Shown here: in pieces, positions 8,548-17,091 of the stretch
Numbering within the stretch: position 1 is the stretch's first letter
Layout of the letters: the number at the start of each line of letters is the position of its first letter
DNA from: Thiobacillaceae bacterium
GTDB lineage: Bacteria; Pseudomonadota; Gammaproteobacteria; Burkholderiales; Thiobacillaceae
Assembly (NCBI GenBank): GCA_012274165.1
Contig: JAAPAA010000110.1
Span: 1-17,091 of the forward strand
Direction of reading: 5' to 3'
DNA: 17,091 nt
Made by a program: the position numbers and the translations under genes
Notes under the pieces: generated by a model
The model's input: only the letters and a program-made list of their open reading frames with translations
Database searches by the model: none
Told to the model about the DNA's origin: nothing

Positions 8548-9303
8548 TCAGCCGGGCGGCTCACCCATTAGCGGTTTCATCGCGGTGAGCATGCTGTTGA
8601 AAATGCGCGGGTGGGTTTTTTCCTGCTCGGCCAGCATTTGCTTCATCGCGTAGCGCTGCTGCGGCTTGGCGAAGCAGGCGGGGCAGTTCTCAAAAATCAC
8701 CGGCAGCCCGGCATCCGCAGCGAAGGCGCGGGTCTGGCGCTCACGTGCGTAGGCGAACGGCCGGATGATGCGCAGGTCGCCGGCGTCGTTCAGATAATGC
8801 GGCGACATGGTTCTGAGCTTGCCGCCGAACAGCATCGACATCATCAGCGTTTCGGCGAGGTCATCGAGGTGATGCGCCATCGCGACGACGTTGCAGTTCT
8901 GTTCGCGCGCCACGCGGTAGAGAATGCCGCGCCGCATCCGTGAGCAGTAGGCGCAGTAGGAATCGGAATCCTTGGTCAGCGTCTTCTGTGCGTCGGCCAT
9001 GATCGGCTGCGATTCGAGAAAATACGGCACGCCGAGTGCAGCCATGTAGGGCGTGAGCGGCGCGGGATCGTACTGGTCGGACTGCGGGTCGACGGTGCAG
9101 GCCAGCAGCTCGAATTTCACCGGCGCCTTCTGTTGCAGATGATGCAGGGTGTGCAGCAAGGAGAGCGAATCCTTGCCGCCCGACAGTCCCAGCAGGATGC
9201 GGTCGCCGTTTTTGATCATGCGCCAGTCGCCGATGGCGCGGCCAGCCAGGGTCAGCAGCGAACGGGATGGCTTGACCCAGCCGGCGGGGATGTCTTGACT
9301 CAT
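8548..9303 (-). CDS. ttcA: tRNA 2-thiocytidine(32) synthetase TtcA
   Basis: ATP- and iron-sulfur-dependent cytosolic enzyme that thiolates cytidine 32 in the anticodon loop of certain tRNAs. With the ATG at 9303 the protein has 251 residues. Visible: the PP-loop SGGKDS at 41-46 that binds ATP, the central CAYC (117-120) and CPAC (207-210) pairs that hold the [4Fe-4S] cluster and sulfur, and AHHLDDLAETLMM typical of TtcA. A TTG at 9327 would add eight residues and overlap msbA, so the ATG, 13 bases after the msbA stop, is preferred. No clear ribosome site is present, suggesting translation coupled to msbA. It depends on Fe-S assembly, which the SUF operon in this window could supply. Confidence 0.93.
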   Translation of the reverse strand: MSQDIPAGWVKPSRSLLTLAGRAIGDWRMIKNGDRILLGLSGGKDSLSLLHTLHHLQQKAPVKFELLACTVDPQSDQYDPAPLTPYMAALGVPYFLESQPIMADAQKTLTKDSDSYCAYCSRMRRGILYRVAREQNCNVVAMAHHLDDLAETLMMSMLFGGKLRTMSPHYLNDAGDLRIIRPFAYARERQTRAFAADAGLPVIFENCPACFAKPQQRYAMKQMLAEQEKTHPRIFNSMLTAMKPLMGEPPG

Positions 9304-9316
9304 GGTGCGGCGTGGC

Positions 9317-11055
<1,739 letters not shown>

Positions 11056-11059
<4 letters not shown>

Positions 11060-11169
11060 GGCAGCAGTACGGTACCGAAGGTGATCGTGAACGGCGAGCC
11101 AATGGCGGGGTCGCGTTTCACGCGTTCCTGAATAATGTCCTGCGGCGGGTTTTCGAGGGTTTCGATCAT
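11056..11169 (-). CDS. 37-residue ORF overlapping the msbA start
   Basis: Minus-strand ORF from ATG 11169 to TGA 11056, encoding 37 residues beginning MIETLENPPQDIIQ and ending TFGTVLLP. I recognise no family. Support for translation is indirect. Its TGA overlaps the msbA ATG as ATGA, msbA has no ribosome site of its own, and third codon positions are mostly G or C as in neighbouring genes. It cannot extend upstream, since an in-frame TGA lies three codons before the ATG. It has no ribosome site either. A hairpin, GGGGC (11190 to 11186) with GCCCC (11174 to 11170), abuts its start codon. It could be a leader peptide, a small protein or a remnant. Confidence 0.5.
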
Positions 11170-11193
11170 GGGGCGGTGTCAAGAAGCCCCGCG

Positions 11194-11199
11194 ATTGTA
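11194..11199 (-). promoter_or_regulatory. -10 box for the msbA-ttcA unit
   Basis: TACAAT reading on the minus strand, within GCGTTACAATCGCG, a context common in betaproteobacterial promoters. It would start transcription near 11187, giving an 18-base leader before the 37-codon ORF. No strong -35 box at 16-18 bases. Confidence 0.45.
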
Positions 11200-11378
11200 A
11201 CGCGCTGCGGTTTGAAGGCGTTGAATCTGTCGGGGATGAGCGCCTCGGTTCAGGATTTCCAATGGCGCGGCATGGGGCGTCCATTCGCTGTCTTGCCGGG
11301 TCCTGGTCAAATCAGCGCACCCAACAAATTCAGGCCTGCCCCCAGTACGCCGCCGTGCCTTGAATGAAGCGGCGAGGG

Positions 11379-11384
11379 TAGAAT
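11379..11384 (+). promoter_or_regulatory. -10 box for the CorA-like gene
   Basis: TAGAAT ends seven bases before the ATG at 11392, so the transcript would be leaderless or nearly so; no ribosome site fits well (AGGG is about 13 bases away). TTGAAT at 11360-11365 is only 13 bases upstream of it, too close for a good -35 box. Confidence 0.4.
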
Positions 11385-11391
11385 ACGCGCC

Positions 11392-12762
11392 ATGTCGGAA
11401 CCCGTCGATCAGCGCCCGCACGCGCAGAACCTACTCGAGCAGCACTTGAGCGACGTGCAGCTGCTGCTCGCGCGTCAGCGCCGCGTCGAGGCCGTGGTGC
11501 AGAAGCAGGATATGCCGCGCCATGAGCTGGTCGAAGGGCTGGTGCACCGGCAGCATCTGGTCGAACTGCACAACCTGCTGCGCCGCCTGTCGGCCGGCGA
11601 GATCGCGCGGGTCATCGAGGTTTTGCCGGAGGAAGATCGCCTCGCCGCCTGGCAGGAGGTCGAAGAAAGCCGTTGCGAACTGGTTCTTGAGCTCGTTTCG
11701 GACGACGTGCGAGCCGAACTGCTTGTGGCACGTCCCCACAGCAGCGCGCGTAACATGCTCTCGGCCTTCGAGCTGAGGAACGGCCGGCTGAGCCAGGTGC
11801 GCATCGACAGTCGCGCCGATCTGGCCAACGTTAGCCCGATGTGGGTCGACCTCGTTGCACCTACCGCAAGCGTGCGCGCCTGGGTGGGTGAATTTTTCCA
11901 GCTGTATCTGCCCGACCCGGAAGACGTCACTGACATCGAGGAAAGCGCGCGCTTCTATATCGATGATAACGATTCGGTGCATATGAGCTCGAACTTCCTG
12001 CTGGACAAGCAGGGTGATTCGCGCAACGTCGCGGTGGCCTTTATTCTTCACCGCAATATCCTGTTCTCGGTACGCAACGAGGAACTGCCGGTGTTTCGCC
12101 TGCAGCGGCTGCGCGCCCGCACCCAGCCGGGTTATGTCTCCGACGGCAAGGACGTATTGCTCGATCTTTATGGCGCGGATGTCGAATACTCGGCCGACGC
12201 GCTCGAGGATATTTACGCCGAACTCGAGCGTGTCGGCCGCCAGGTGCTGTCGCCGCAGGTCACCGATGACGAGGCGGCCGCAATTCTCGCCGAGATTGCC
12301 AAGGGTGAGGACTTGAATGGTCGAATCCGCCGCAACGTGCTCGATACACGCCGCGCGCTCTCTTTCCTGATGCGCGGCCGCCTGCTCTCGACGGAACAGC
12401 ATGATGACGCGCGCCAGATCCTGCGCGACATCGAATCGCTCGATGGCCACACGTCCTTCCTCTTCAACAAGATCAACTTCCTGATGGATGCCACCGTCGG
12501 CTTCATCAACATCAACCAGAACAAGCGCGTATCCAAGCTGACCGCGATTTCGGTGGTGTTCATGCCGATAAACATCATCGCCGGCATCGGTGGCATGTCC
12601 GAATTCTCGATGATGACCGAGGGCATTCCGTGGCCGGTTTCCTACGGCGCCTTCACGATTGCGATGGGGGCGATCGGTTTTGGTACGTATCACGCACTTC
12701 GCTTTCTGGAAAAGCGCAAGGCCAAGCAGGCGCTCATTGCCCGTCAGCGGAAAGAAACTTAA
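11392..12762 (+). CDS. CorA-like Mg2+/Co2+ channel with an MgtE-N-like N-terminal domain
   Basis: A 456-residue inner-membrane divalent cation transporter. Residues about 50-115 (LHNLLRRLSAGEIARVIEVL and LVSDDVRAELL) look like the helical MgtE N domain, which in MgtE acts as a cytosolic Mg2+ sensor. Residues about 130-380 are a CorA-type cytosolic funnel with the long stalk helix (RNVLDTRRALSFLM to INQNKRVSKLT). Two membrane helices follow, at 383-401 and 414-434, with a basic C-terminal tail. The pore signature GMN of classical CorA is GMS here (401-403, GGMSEFSMM), a form I recall from betaproteobacterial homologues. The gene stands alone, divergent from msbA and convergent with the SUF operon. 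Ion preference cannot be read from sequence. Confidence 0.88.
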   Translation: MSEPVDQRPHAQNLLEQHLSDVQLLLARQRRVEAVVQKQDMPRHELVEGLVHRQHLVELHNLLRRLSAGEIARVIEVLPEEDRLAAWQEVEESRCELVLELVSDDVRAELLVARPHSSARNMLSAFELRNGRLSQVRIDSRADLANVSPMWVDLVAPTASVRAWVGEFFQLYLPDPEDVTDIEESARFYIDDNDSVHMSSNFLLDKQGDSRNVAVAFILHRNILFSVRNEELPVFRLQRLRARTQPGYVSDGKDVLLDLYGADVEYSADALEDIYAELERVGRQVLSPQVTDDEAAAILAEIAKGEDLNGRIRRNVLDTRRALSFLMRGRLLSTEQHDDARQILRDIESLDGHTSFLFNKINFLMDATVGFININQNKRVSKLTAISVVFMPINIIAGIGGMSEFSMMTEGIPWPVSYGAFTIAMGAIGFGTYHALRFLEKRKAKQALIARQRKET

Positions 12763-12853
12763 GGATTCCTGCTGTTTCGCCAGACGAAGCCACTGAAATA
12801 ATGGTGTCTGACCACATTGTTTCCCGTGTTACCGAACCCTTCCCGAATGGCGT

Positions 12854-13174
12854 TCAATCCCAGCGGTCGTCGCGCACCTCGACCCAGCCTGCCGCGATCC
12901 GCACCGGGAATACCGCCACCGCACTGTAGGCCGGCGGCGCGGTAACCGCGCCGCTACGCAGGTTGAAGCGGGCGCCGTGACGCGGACAGACGATTTCCTC
13001 GCCGACCCATTCGCCGCTGGCCAACTCGCCGCCGTCGTGGCTGCAGGTGTCCTCGATCGCGCAGTAGTCGCCGTCGAGGTTGAATACCGCCACGGCGACG
13101 CCGTCGACATCCACCACGCGACGGCTGCCCGGTGGCAGCGCTTCGACGCGCGCGACTTGAACCCAGTCGGTCAC
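12854..13174 (-). CDS. Rieske-type [2Fe-2S] ferredoxin in the SUF operon
   Basis: A 106-residue soluble ferredoxin with a single Rieske domain. The cluster ligands are visible as CSH (Cys44, His46) and CPRH (Cys63, His66), with the usual following GARF. There is no signal peptide or membrane helix, so it acts in the cytosol, like the ferredoxin component of non-heme iron oxygenases; no oxygenase gene is near. The GTG at 13174 overlaps the stop of the preceding SufT-like gene (GTGA), making it the last gene of the SUF operon. A longer open frame upstream in this frame is a shadow of that gene. It may carry electrons for Fe-S assembly, but this is inferred only from position. Confidence 0.9.
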   Translation of the reverse strand: MTDWVQVARVEALPPGSRRVVDVDGVAVAVFNLDGDYCAIEDTCSHDGGELASGEWVGEEIVCPRHGARFNLRSGAVTAPPAYSAVAVFPVRIAAGWVEVRDDRWD

Positions 13175-13515
13175 ACCAACCCCAGTTGCAACCGCGCGGC
13201 CTCGGTCATGCGGCTCTGATCCCACGGCGGATCCCAGACGATTTCGACGTGGGCGCCGGTCACGCCTTTGACCTCTGCCACGGTCTGCTCGACCTGTTTG
13301 GGAAAGCTTTGCGCCACCGGGCAGCCGGGAGCGGTGAGGGTCATGCGGATGTCGACATGGCCATTGGCATCGATGTCGAGATCGTAGATCAGCCCGAGGT
13401 CGTAGATATTGACCGGCAGCTCCGGGTCGTAGATCGTCCGCAGGGCGGCGACGACATGGCGCTTCAGCCCCTGTTCGGCACGCTTTTCGGAAACCAGGCG
13501 AACAAGGTTGATCAT
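13171..13515 (-). CDS. SufT-like MIP18/DUF59 family Fe-S assembly factor
   Basis: A 114-residue protein of the MIP18 (DUF59) family. It shows the hallmark DPELPVNIYDLGLIYDLDI and the conserved cysteine segment MTLTAPGCPVAQ, then VEIVWDPPW near the end. Family members such as SufT and the eukaryotic CIAO2 protein help mature or deliver [4Fe-4S] clusters; its place in a SUF operon agrees. The ATG at 13515 overlaps the sufU stop (ATGA). No ribosome site is evident, so translational coupling is likely. The same frame is open far upstream (to 14376), but that part lies antisense-free over sufU and sufD in another frame and has no recognisable domain. Its stop overlaps the start of the Rieske gene. 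Confidence 0.88.
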   Translation of the reverse strand: MINLVRLVSEKRAEQGLKRHVVAALRTIYDPELPVNIYDLGLIYDLDIDANGHVDIRMTLTAPGCPVAQSFPKQVEQTVAEVKGVTGAHVEIVWDPPWDQSRMTEAARLQLGLV

Positions 13516-14006
13516 GGCGGCGGAGACGGCTGCGACGGTTGCGGGCAGAACGGCGAGGGGCCTTCGGTGCACACCGTTTCGGGCTGCTGTGCGAGCGCGG
13601 CCTGCAAAACATGCCAGGGCAGCGTCGCGCATTTCACCCGCATCGGGAACTCGTGCACGCCTTGCAGCACGCGCAGCTTGCCCACGCCTTCGGCCGGCCC
13701 GTTTTCCGCCAGCATGTGATGCACCTTGCGAAACAGGCTGTCCACCTCGTCCAGCGGTTTGCCATGAACCGCTTCGGCCATCATCGAGGCGGACGCCATG
13801 CAGATGGCGCAGCCGGCGCCCTCGAAGCCGATGTCCGCAATCGTGTCGTCCGCCACTTTCAGGTGCAGCTGGATTTCGTCGTTGCACAGCGGATTGAAAC
13901 CGTGCGCATGGTGCGTACTGCCGCGCGGATTTTTCGGGTAATGCCGCGGGTGGCGGTTGTGTTCGAGGATGACCTCTTCGTAGAGGGCGCGTTGGTCGGC
14001 GTTCAT
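13512..14006 (-). CDS. sufU: SufU-type Fe-S assembly/sulfur transfer protein
   Basis: A 164-residue NifU/IscU-like protein of the SUF system. SufU accepts sulfur from the cysteine desulfurase SufS (as a zinc-dependent sulfurtransferase in Bacillus) or serves as a scaffold. Ligand residues are visible: Cys41 and Asp43 in PLCNDEI, Cys66 in GAGCAIC, and Cys126 in RVKCATLPW. The protein exceeds the usual length by roughly 15 residues through a proline-rich tail that contains two further cysteines (146, 154). AAGGAG (14020 to 14015) lies eight bases before ATG 14006, which overlaps the sufD stop by ATGA; its own stop overlaps the SufT-like gene. No sufS neighbours it here. Confidence 0.9.
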   Translation of the reverse strand: MNADQRALYEEVILEHNRHPRHYPKNPRGSTHHAHGFNPLCNDEIQLHLKVADDTIADIGFEGAGCAICMASASMMAEAVHGKPLDEVDSLFRKVHHMLAENGPAEGVGKLRVLQGVHEFPMRVKCATLPWHVLQAALAQQPETVCTEGPSPFCPQPSQPSPPP

Positions 14007-15262
14007 GCAGTTCGCTCCTTGTCCAGCTGCGGCAGCGTGGCCGCCAGATGCGGTTCCAGCCAGTCGGCCAGCCCGGTGTGTTCCAGCAAGCCCAGCGCCT
14101 CTTCGGCGAAGCCGCGCAACAGCAGTGCGCGCGCCGCATCGGCATCGATGCCGCGGCTGCGCAGGTAGAACACCTGCGCTTCGTCGAGCTGGCCGACGGT
14201 TGCGCCATGGCCGCACTTGACGTCGTCGGCATAGATTTCCAGTTGCGGTTTGACGTCGATTTCGGCGTAGGGTGACAGCAGCAGGTTACGGCTTGATTGC
14301 AGCGCGTCTGCTTTGAGCGCGCCCGATTGCACCACCACCCGCGCATCAAAGATACCGCGCCCGCGTCCGGCCGCAATGCCGCGCCAGGTCTGACGGCTGG
14401 TGGTGTGCGCTGCGGCGTGTTCGATATGCAGATGCTGGTCGATATGGCGGCGTGCGTCGGCGATGAAGAGGCCGTCGAGCTGGCACGCGGCGCCGGCTTC
14501 GTTCAGGTTGACCCATGTGTCGTGGCGCGTCAGGCGGCCGCCGAGATTCATCGTCAACGCGTGGTAACGGCTGTCACGCGCCTGTTGCACCACGGTCAGC
14601 CCGGTGTGGGTGGCCATCGCGCTGTCCTCGGTCAGCTTGATATGCGTCAGCTGCGCGCCTTCGCCCAGCACGACCTCGGTCACGCCGTTGTGCCAGTAGG
14701 GGAGGTCGGCCGTACCGCGGAAATGTTCCACCAGCAGGGCCACGGCGCCGGCTTCCAGCACGATCAGGTTGCGCACGTGCAGCATGGCATCCGCCTCGCT
14801 GGCGCTGTGCACCACGAACAGCGGCAATGCCGCTATGCAGTCTGCAGGCAGGCGCAGCAGCAGGCCGTCCTGCCATAGCGCGCTGTTGATCTCGGCCAGC
14901 GCCGAGCCCCCTGGCAGCGTGCTGACGAGCTGGCCGAGATAACGCACGACCAGGGCGCTGTCGGCTTGGGCGGCCAGACTATTCGCGTAGAGCGTTTGTG
15001 AAAGGGCGTCCGTCAGGCGGCCATTGCTGAATTGCAATACCGCGCCCGGATAGTCTGCGGTTGCCAGGTCATCCGTTAGATGTTCCGGAGCGTGTAATTC
15101 AGCCCGCTCCAGATGGTCAAGTGCAGTGTATTTCCAGTCTTCCTCGCGCGGGGTCGGCAGTCCGTGCGCAAAAAAACGCTCCAGCGCCGCTTCGCGCTCC
15201 GTCATCAGGCGCGGCGAACCATCCGTCTGTGCGAGTGCCTGCCGGTAGAGGGCGGGGGTCAT
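14003..15262 (-). CDS. sufD: Fe-S cluster assembly protein SufD
   Basis: A 419-residue subunit of the cytosolic SufBC2D scaffold complex, in which it pairs with SufB and binds SufC. The N-terminal helical part contains PREEDWKYTALDHL (about 37-50), typical of SufD. The C-terminal beta-helix core and the motif HGATVGQLDEAQVFYLRSRGI match the SufB/SufD family and correspond to HEATTSKIGDDQLFYLRSRGL in the sufB product encoded upstream. The conserved His in CGHGATVG, important for cluster assembly in the SufB-SufD interface, is present. A strong GGAGGT (15274 to 15269) is six bases before ATG 15262, which overlaps the sufC stop by ATGA. Confidence 0.93.
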   Translation of the reverse strand: MTPALYRQALAQTDGSPRLMTEREAALERFFAHGLPTPREEDWKYTALDHLERAELHAPEHLTDDLATADYPGAVLQFSNGRLTDALSQTLYANSLAAQADSALVVRYLGQLVSTLPGGSALAEINSALWQDGLLLRLPADCIAALPLFVVHSASEADAMLHVRNLIVLEAGAVALLVEHFRGTADLPYWHNGVTEVVLGEGAQLTHIKLTEDSAMATHTGLTVVQQARDSRYHALTMNLGGRLTRHDTWVNLNEAGAACQLDGLFIADARRHIDQHLHIEHAAAHTTSRQTWRGIAAGRGRGIFDARVVVQSGALKADALQSSRNLLLSPYAEIDVKPQLEIYADDVKCGHGATVGQLDEAQVFYLRSRGIDADAARALLLRGFAEEALGLLEHTGLADWLEPHLAATLPQLDKERTA

Positions 15263-16029
15263 GGCCGCACCTCCGCCTGCGATCCGGATTCGGGAATCAG
15301 CCAGCCGTAGCCGCGCTCTTCCAGCTCCAGCGCCAGGCGGGCATCGCCCGAACGCACGATGCGTCCGCCCGCCAGCACGTGCACCTGGTCGGGGACGATG
15401 TAGTTCAGCAGGCGCTGGTAGTGGGTGACCAGGATGATTGCGCGCTCCGGACTCTTCAATGCGTTGACGCCGTTTGCTACGGTCTTCAGCGCGTCGATGT
15501 CGAGCCCGGAATCGGTCTCGTCGAGGATGGCGAGGCGCGGTTCCAGCACCGCCATCTGCAGGATTTCGTTGCGCTTCTTCTCGCCGCCGGAGAAGCCTTC
15601 GTTGACGGCGCGGTAGAGGAAGCTGTCGTCCATGTCGAGCAGTTCCAGCTTGGCCTTCACCGTGTCGAGAAAATCCATCGCGTCGAGTTCGGGTTCATTG
15701 CGCGCCCGCCGCGCGCTGTTCAGCGCGGTGCGCAGCAACTGCACATTGGCCACGCCGGGAATTTCCAGCGGGTACTGGAAGGCGAGAAATACCCCGGCGC
15801 GGGCGCGTTCCTCCGGCGCCAGCGCCAGCAGATCCTGATCGAGATAGCGCACGCTGCCGGCGGTCACCGTGTAGCCCTCGCGTCCGGCCAGCACCTGGGC
15901 GAGCGTGCTCTTACCTGAGCCGTTGGGGCCCATGATGGCGTGCACCTCGCCCGCTTTGACGTCGAGGTCGATGCCGGCAAGTATCGGCTTGTCGCCGATG
16001 GATACGTGCAGATTTTCGATATGCAGCAT
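15259..16029 (-). CDS. sufC: Fe-S cluster assembly ATPase SufC
   Basis: A 256-residue soluble ABC-type ATPase that drives conformational change of the SufBC2D scaffold. All nucleotide-site motifs are present: Walker A GPNGSGKST (34-42), Q-loop Gln85 in AFQYPLEIPG, the SufC-typical signature FSGGEKKRNEI (146-156), Walker B LAILDE (166-171) followed by TDSGLD, and His203 in VTHY. There is no membrane segment, as expected for SufC. AAGGAG (16041 to 16036) overlaps the sufB stop codon and lies six bases before ATG 16029. Its stop overlaps the sufD start by ATGA, so SufC and SufD should be made in coupled fashion. Confidence 0.96.
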   Translation of the reverse strand: MLHIENLHVSIGDKPILAGIDLDVKAGEVHAIMGPNGSGKSTLAQVLAGREGYTVTAGSVRYLDQDLLALAPEERARAGVFLAFQYPLEIPGVANVQLLRTALNSARRARNEPELDAMDFLDTVKAKLELLDMDDSFLYRAVNEGFSGGEKKRNEILQMAVLEPRLAILDETDSGLDIDALKTVANGVNALKSPERAIILVTHYQRLLNYIVPDQVHVLAGGRIVRSGDARLALELEERGYGWLIPESGSQAEVRP

Positions 16030-16039
16030 GAGTTTCTCC

Positions 16040-17091
<1,052 letters not shown>

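Noticed and set aside
11307..11393. Minus-strand ORF of 28 residues ending in a hydrophobic GVLGAGLNLLGALI
   Set aside because: It starts on the opposite strand of the CorA-like ATG, which forms a palindromic CATG, has no ribosome site and is too short to separate from chance.
13516..14376. Upstream extension of the SufT-like frame
   Set aside because: It overlaps sufU and sufD in another frame on the same strand and has no domain; the MIP18 domain begins after ATG 13515.

Overview
The window looks like ordinary chromosome of a Betaproteobacterium, most likely of the Nitrosomonadales/Thiobacillus type. This placement is inferred from four things: an SAH riboswitch ahead of ahcY, the order ahcY - small membrane protein - metF, the CorA subtype, and a SUF cluster that carries SufU, SufT-like and Rieske genes. 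No database search was possible. DNA is GC-rich throughout. There is no rRNA, tRNA, CRISPR array, insertion sequence or prophage.

Left block (1-4065, + strand): the activated methyl cycle. metK makes S-adenosylmethionine (SAM). An SAH-sensing riboswitch (1294-1379) then precedes ahcY, which hydrolyses S-adenosylhomocysteine (SAH); a four-helix membrane protein of the phage_holin_4_2 family; and metF, which supplies 5-methyl-THF for remethylating homocysteine. The metK leader holds a 16-bp interrupted stem-loop that reaches into its ribosome binding site and that I cannot match to a known class. A GC hairpin after metF may end the operon.

Middle block (4066-11059): a 345-base gap with no convincing gene leads into a membrane-anchored PAS-GGDEF-EAL protein (c-di-GMP turnover, +). 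This converges on a class V alanine/serine-glyoxylate aminotransferase (-). Divergent from that is a small secreted protein with a calcium-loop-like motif (+), which converges on ttcA (-). ttcA lies directly downstream of msbA (-), the lipid A flippase. A 37-codon ORF without a recognisable function overlaps the msbA start by ATGA and is probably co-translated with it.

Right block (11392-17091): a CorA-type divalent cation channel fused to an MgtE-N-like domain (+) converges on a SUF iron-sulfur assembly operon (-) read as sufB (5' part outside the window) - sufC - sufD - sufU - sufT-like - Rieske ferredoxin. From sufC onward every junction is a 4-base stop/start overlap. The cysteine desulfurase gene sufS, usual next to sufU, is not in the visible part.

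Nothing here is clearly a new multigene system. The points most worth a second look are the two RNA leaders in the methyl cycle block, the mini-ORF coupled to msbA, and the MgtE-N/CorA hybrid with GMS in place of the GMN signature.
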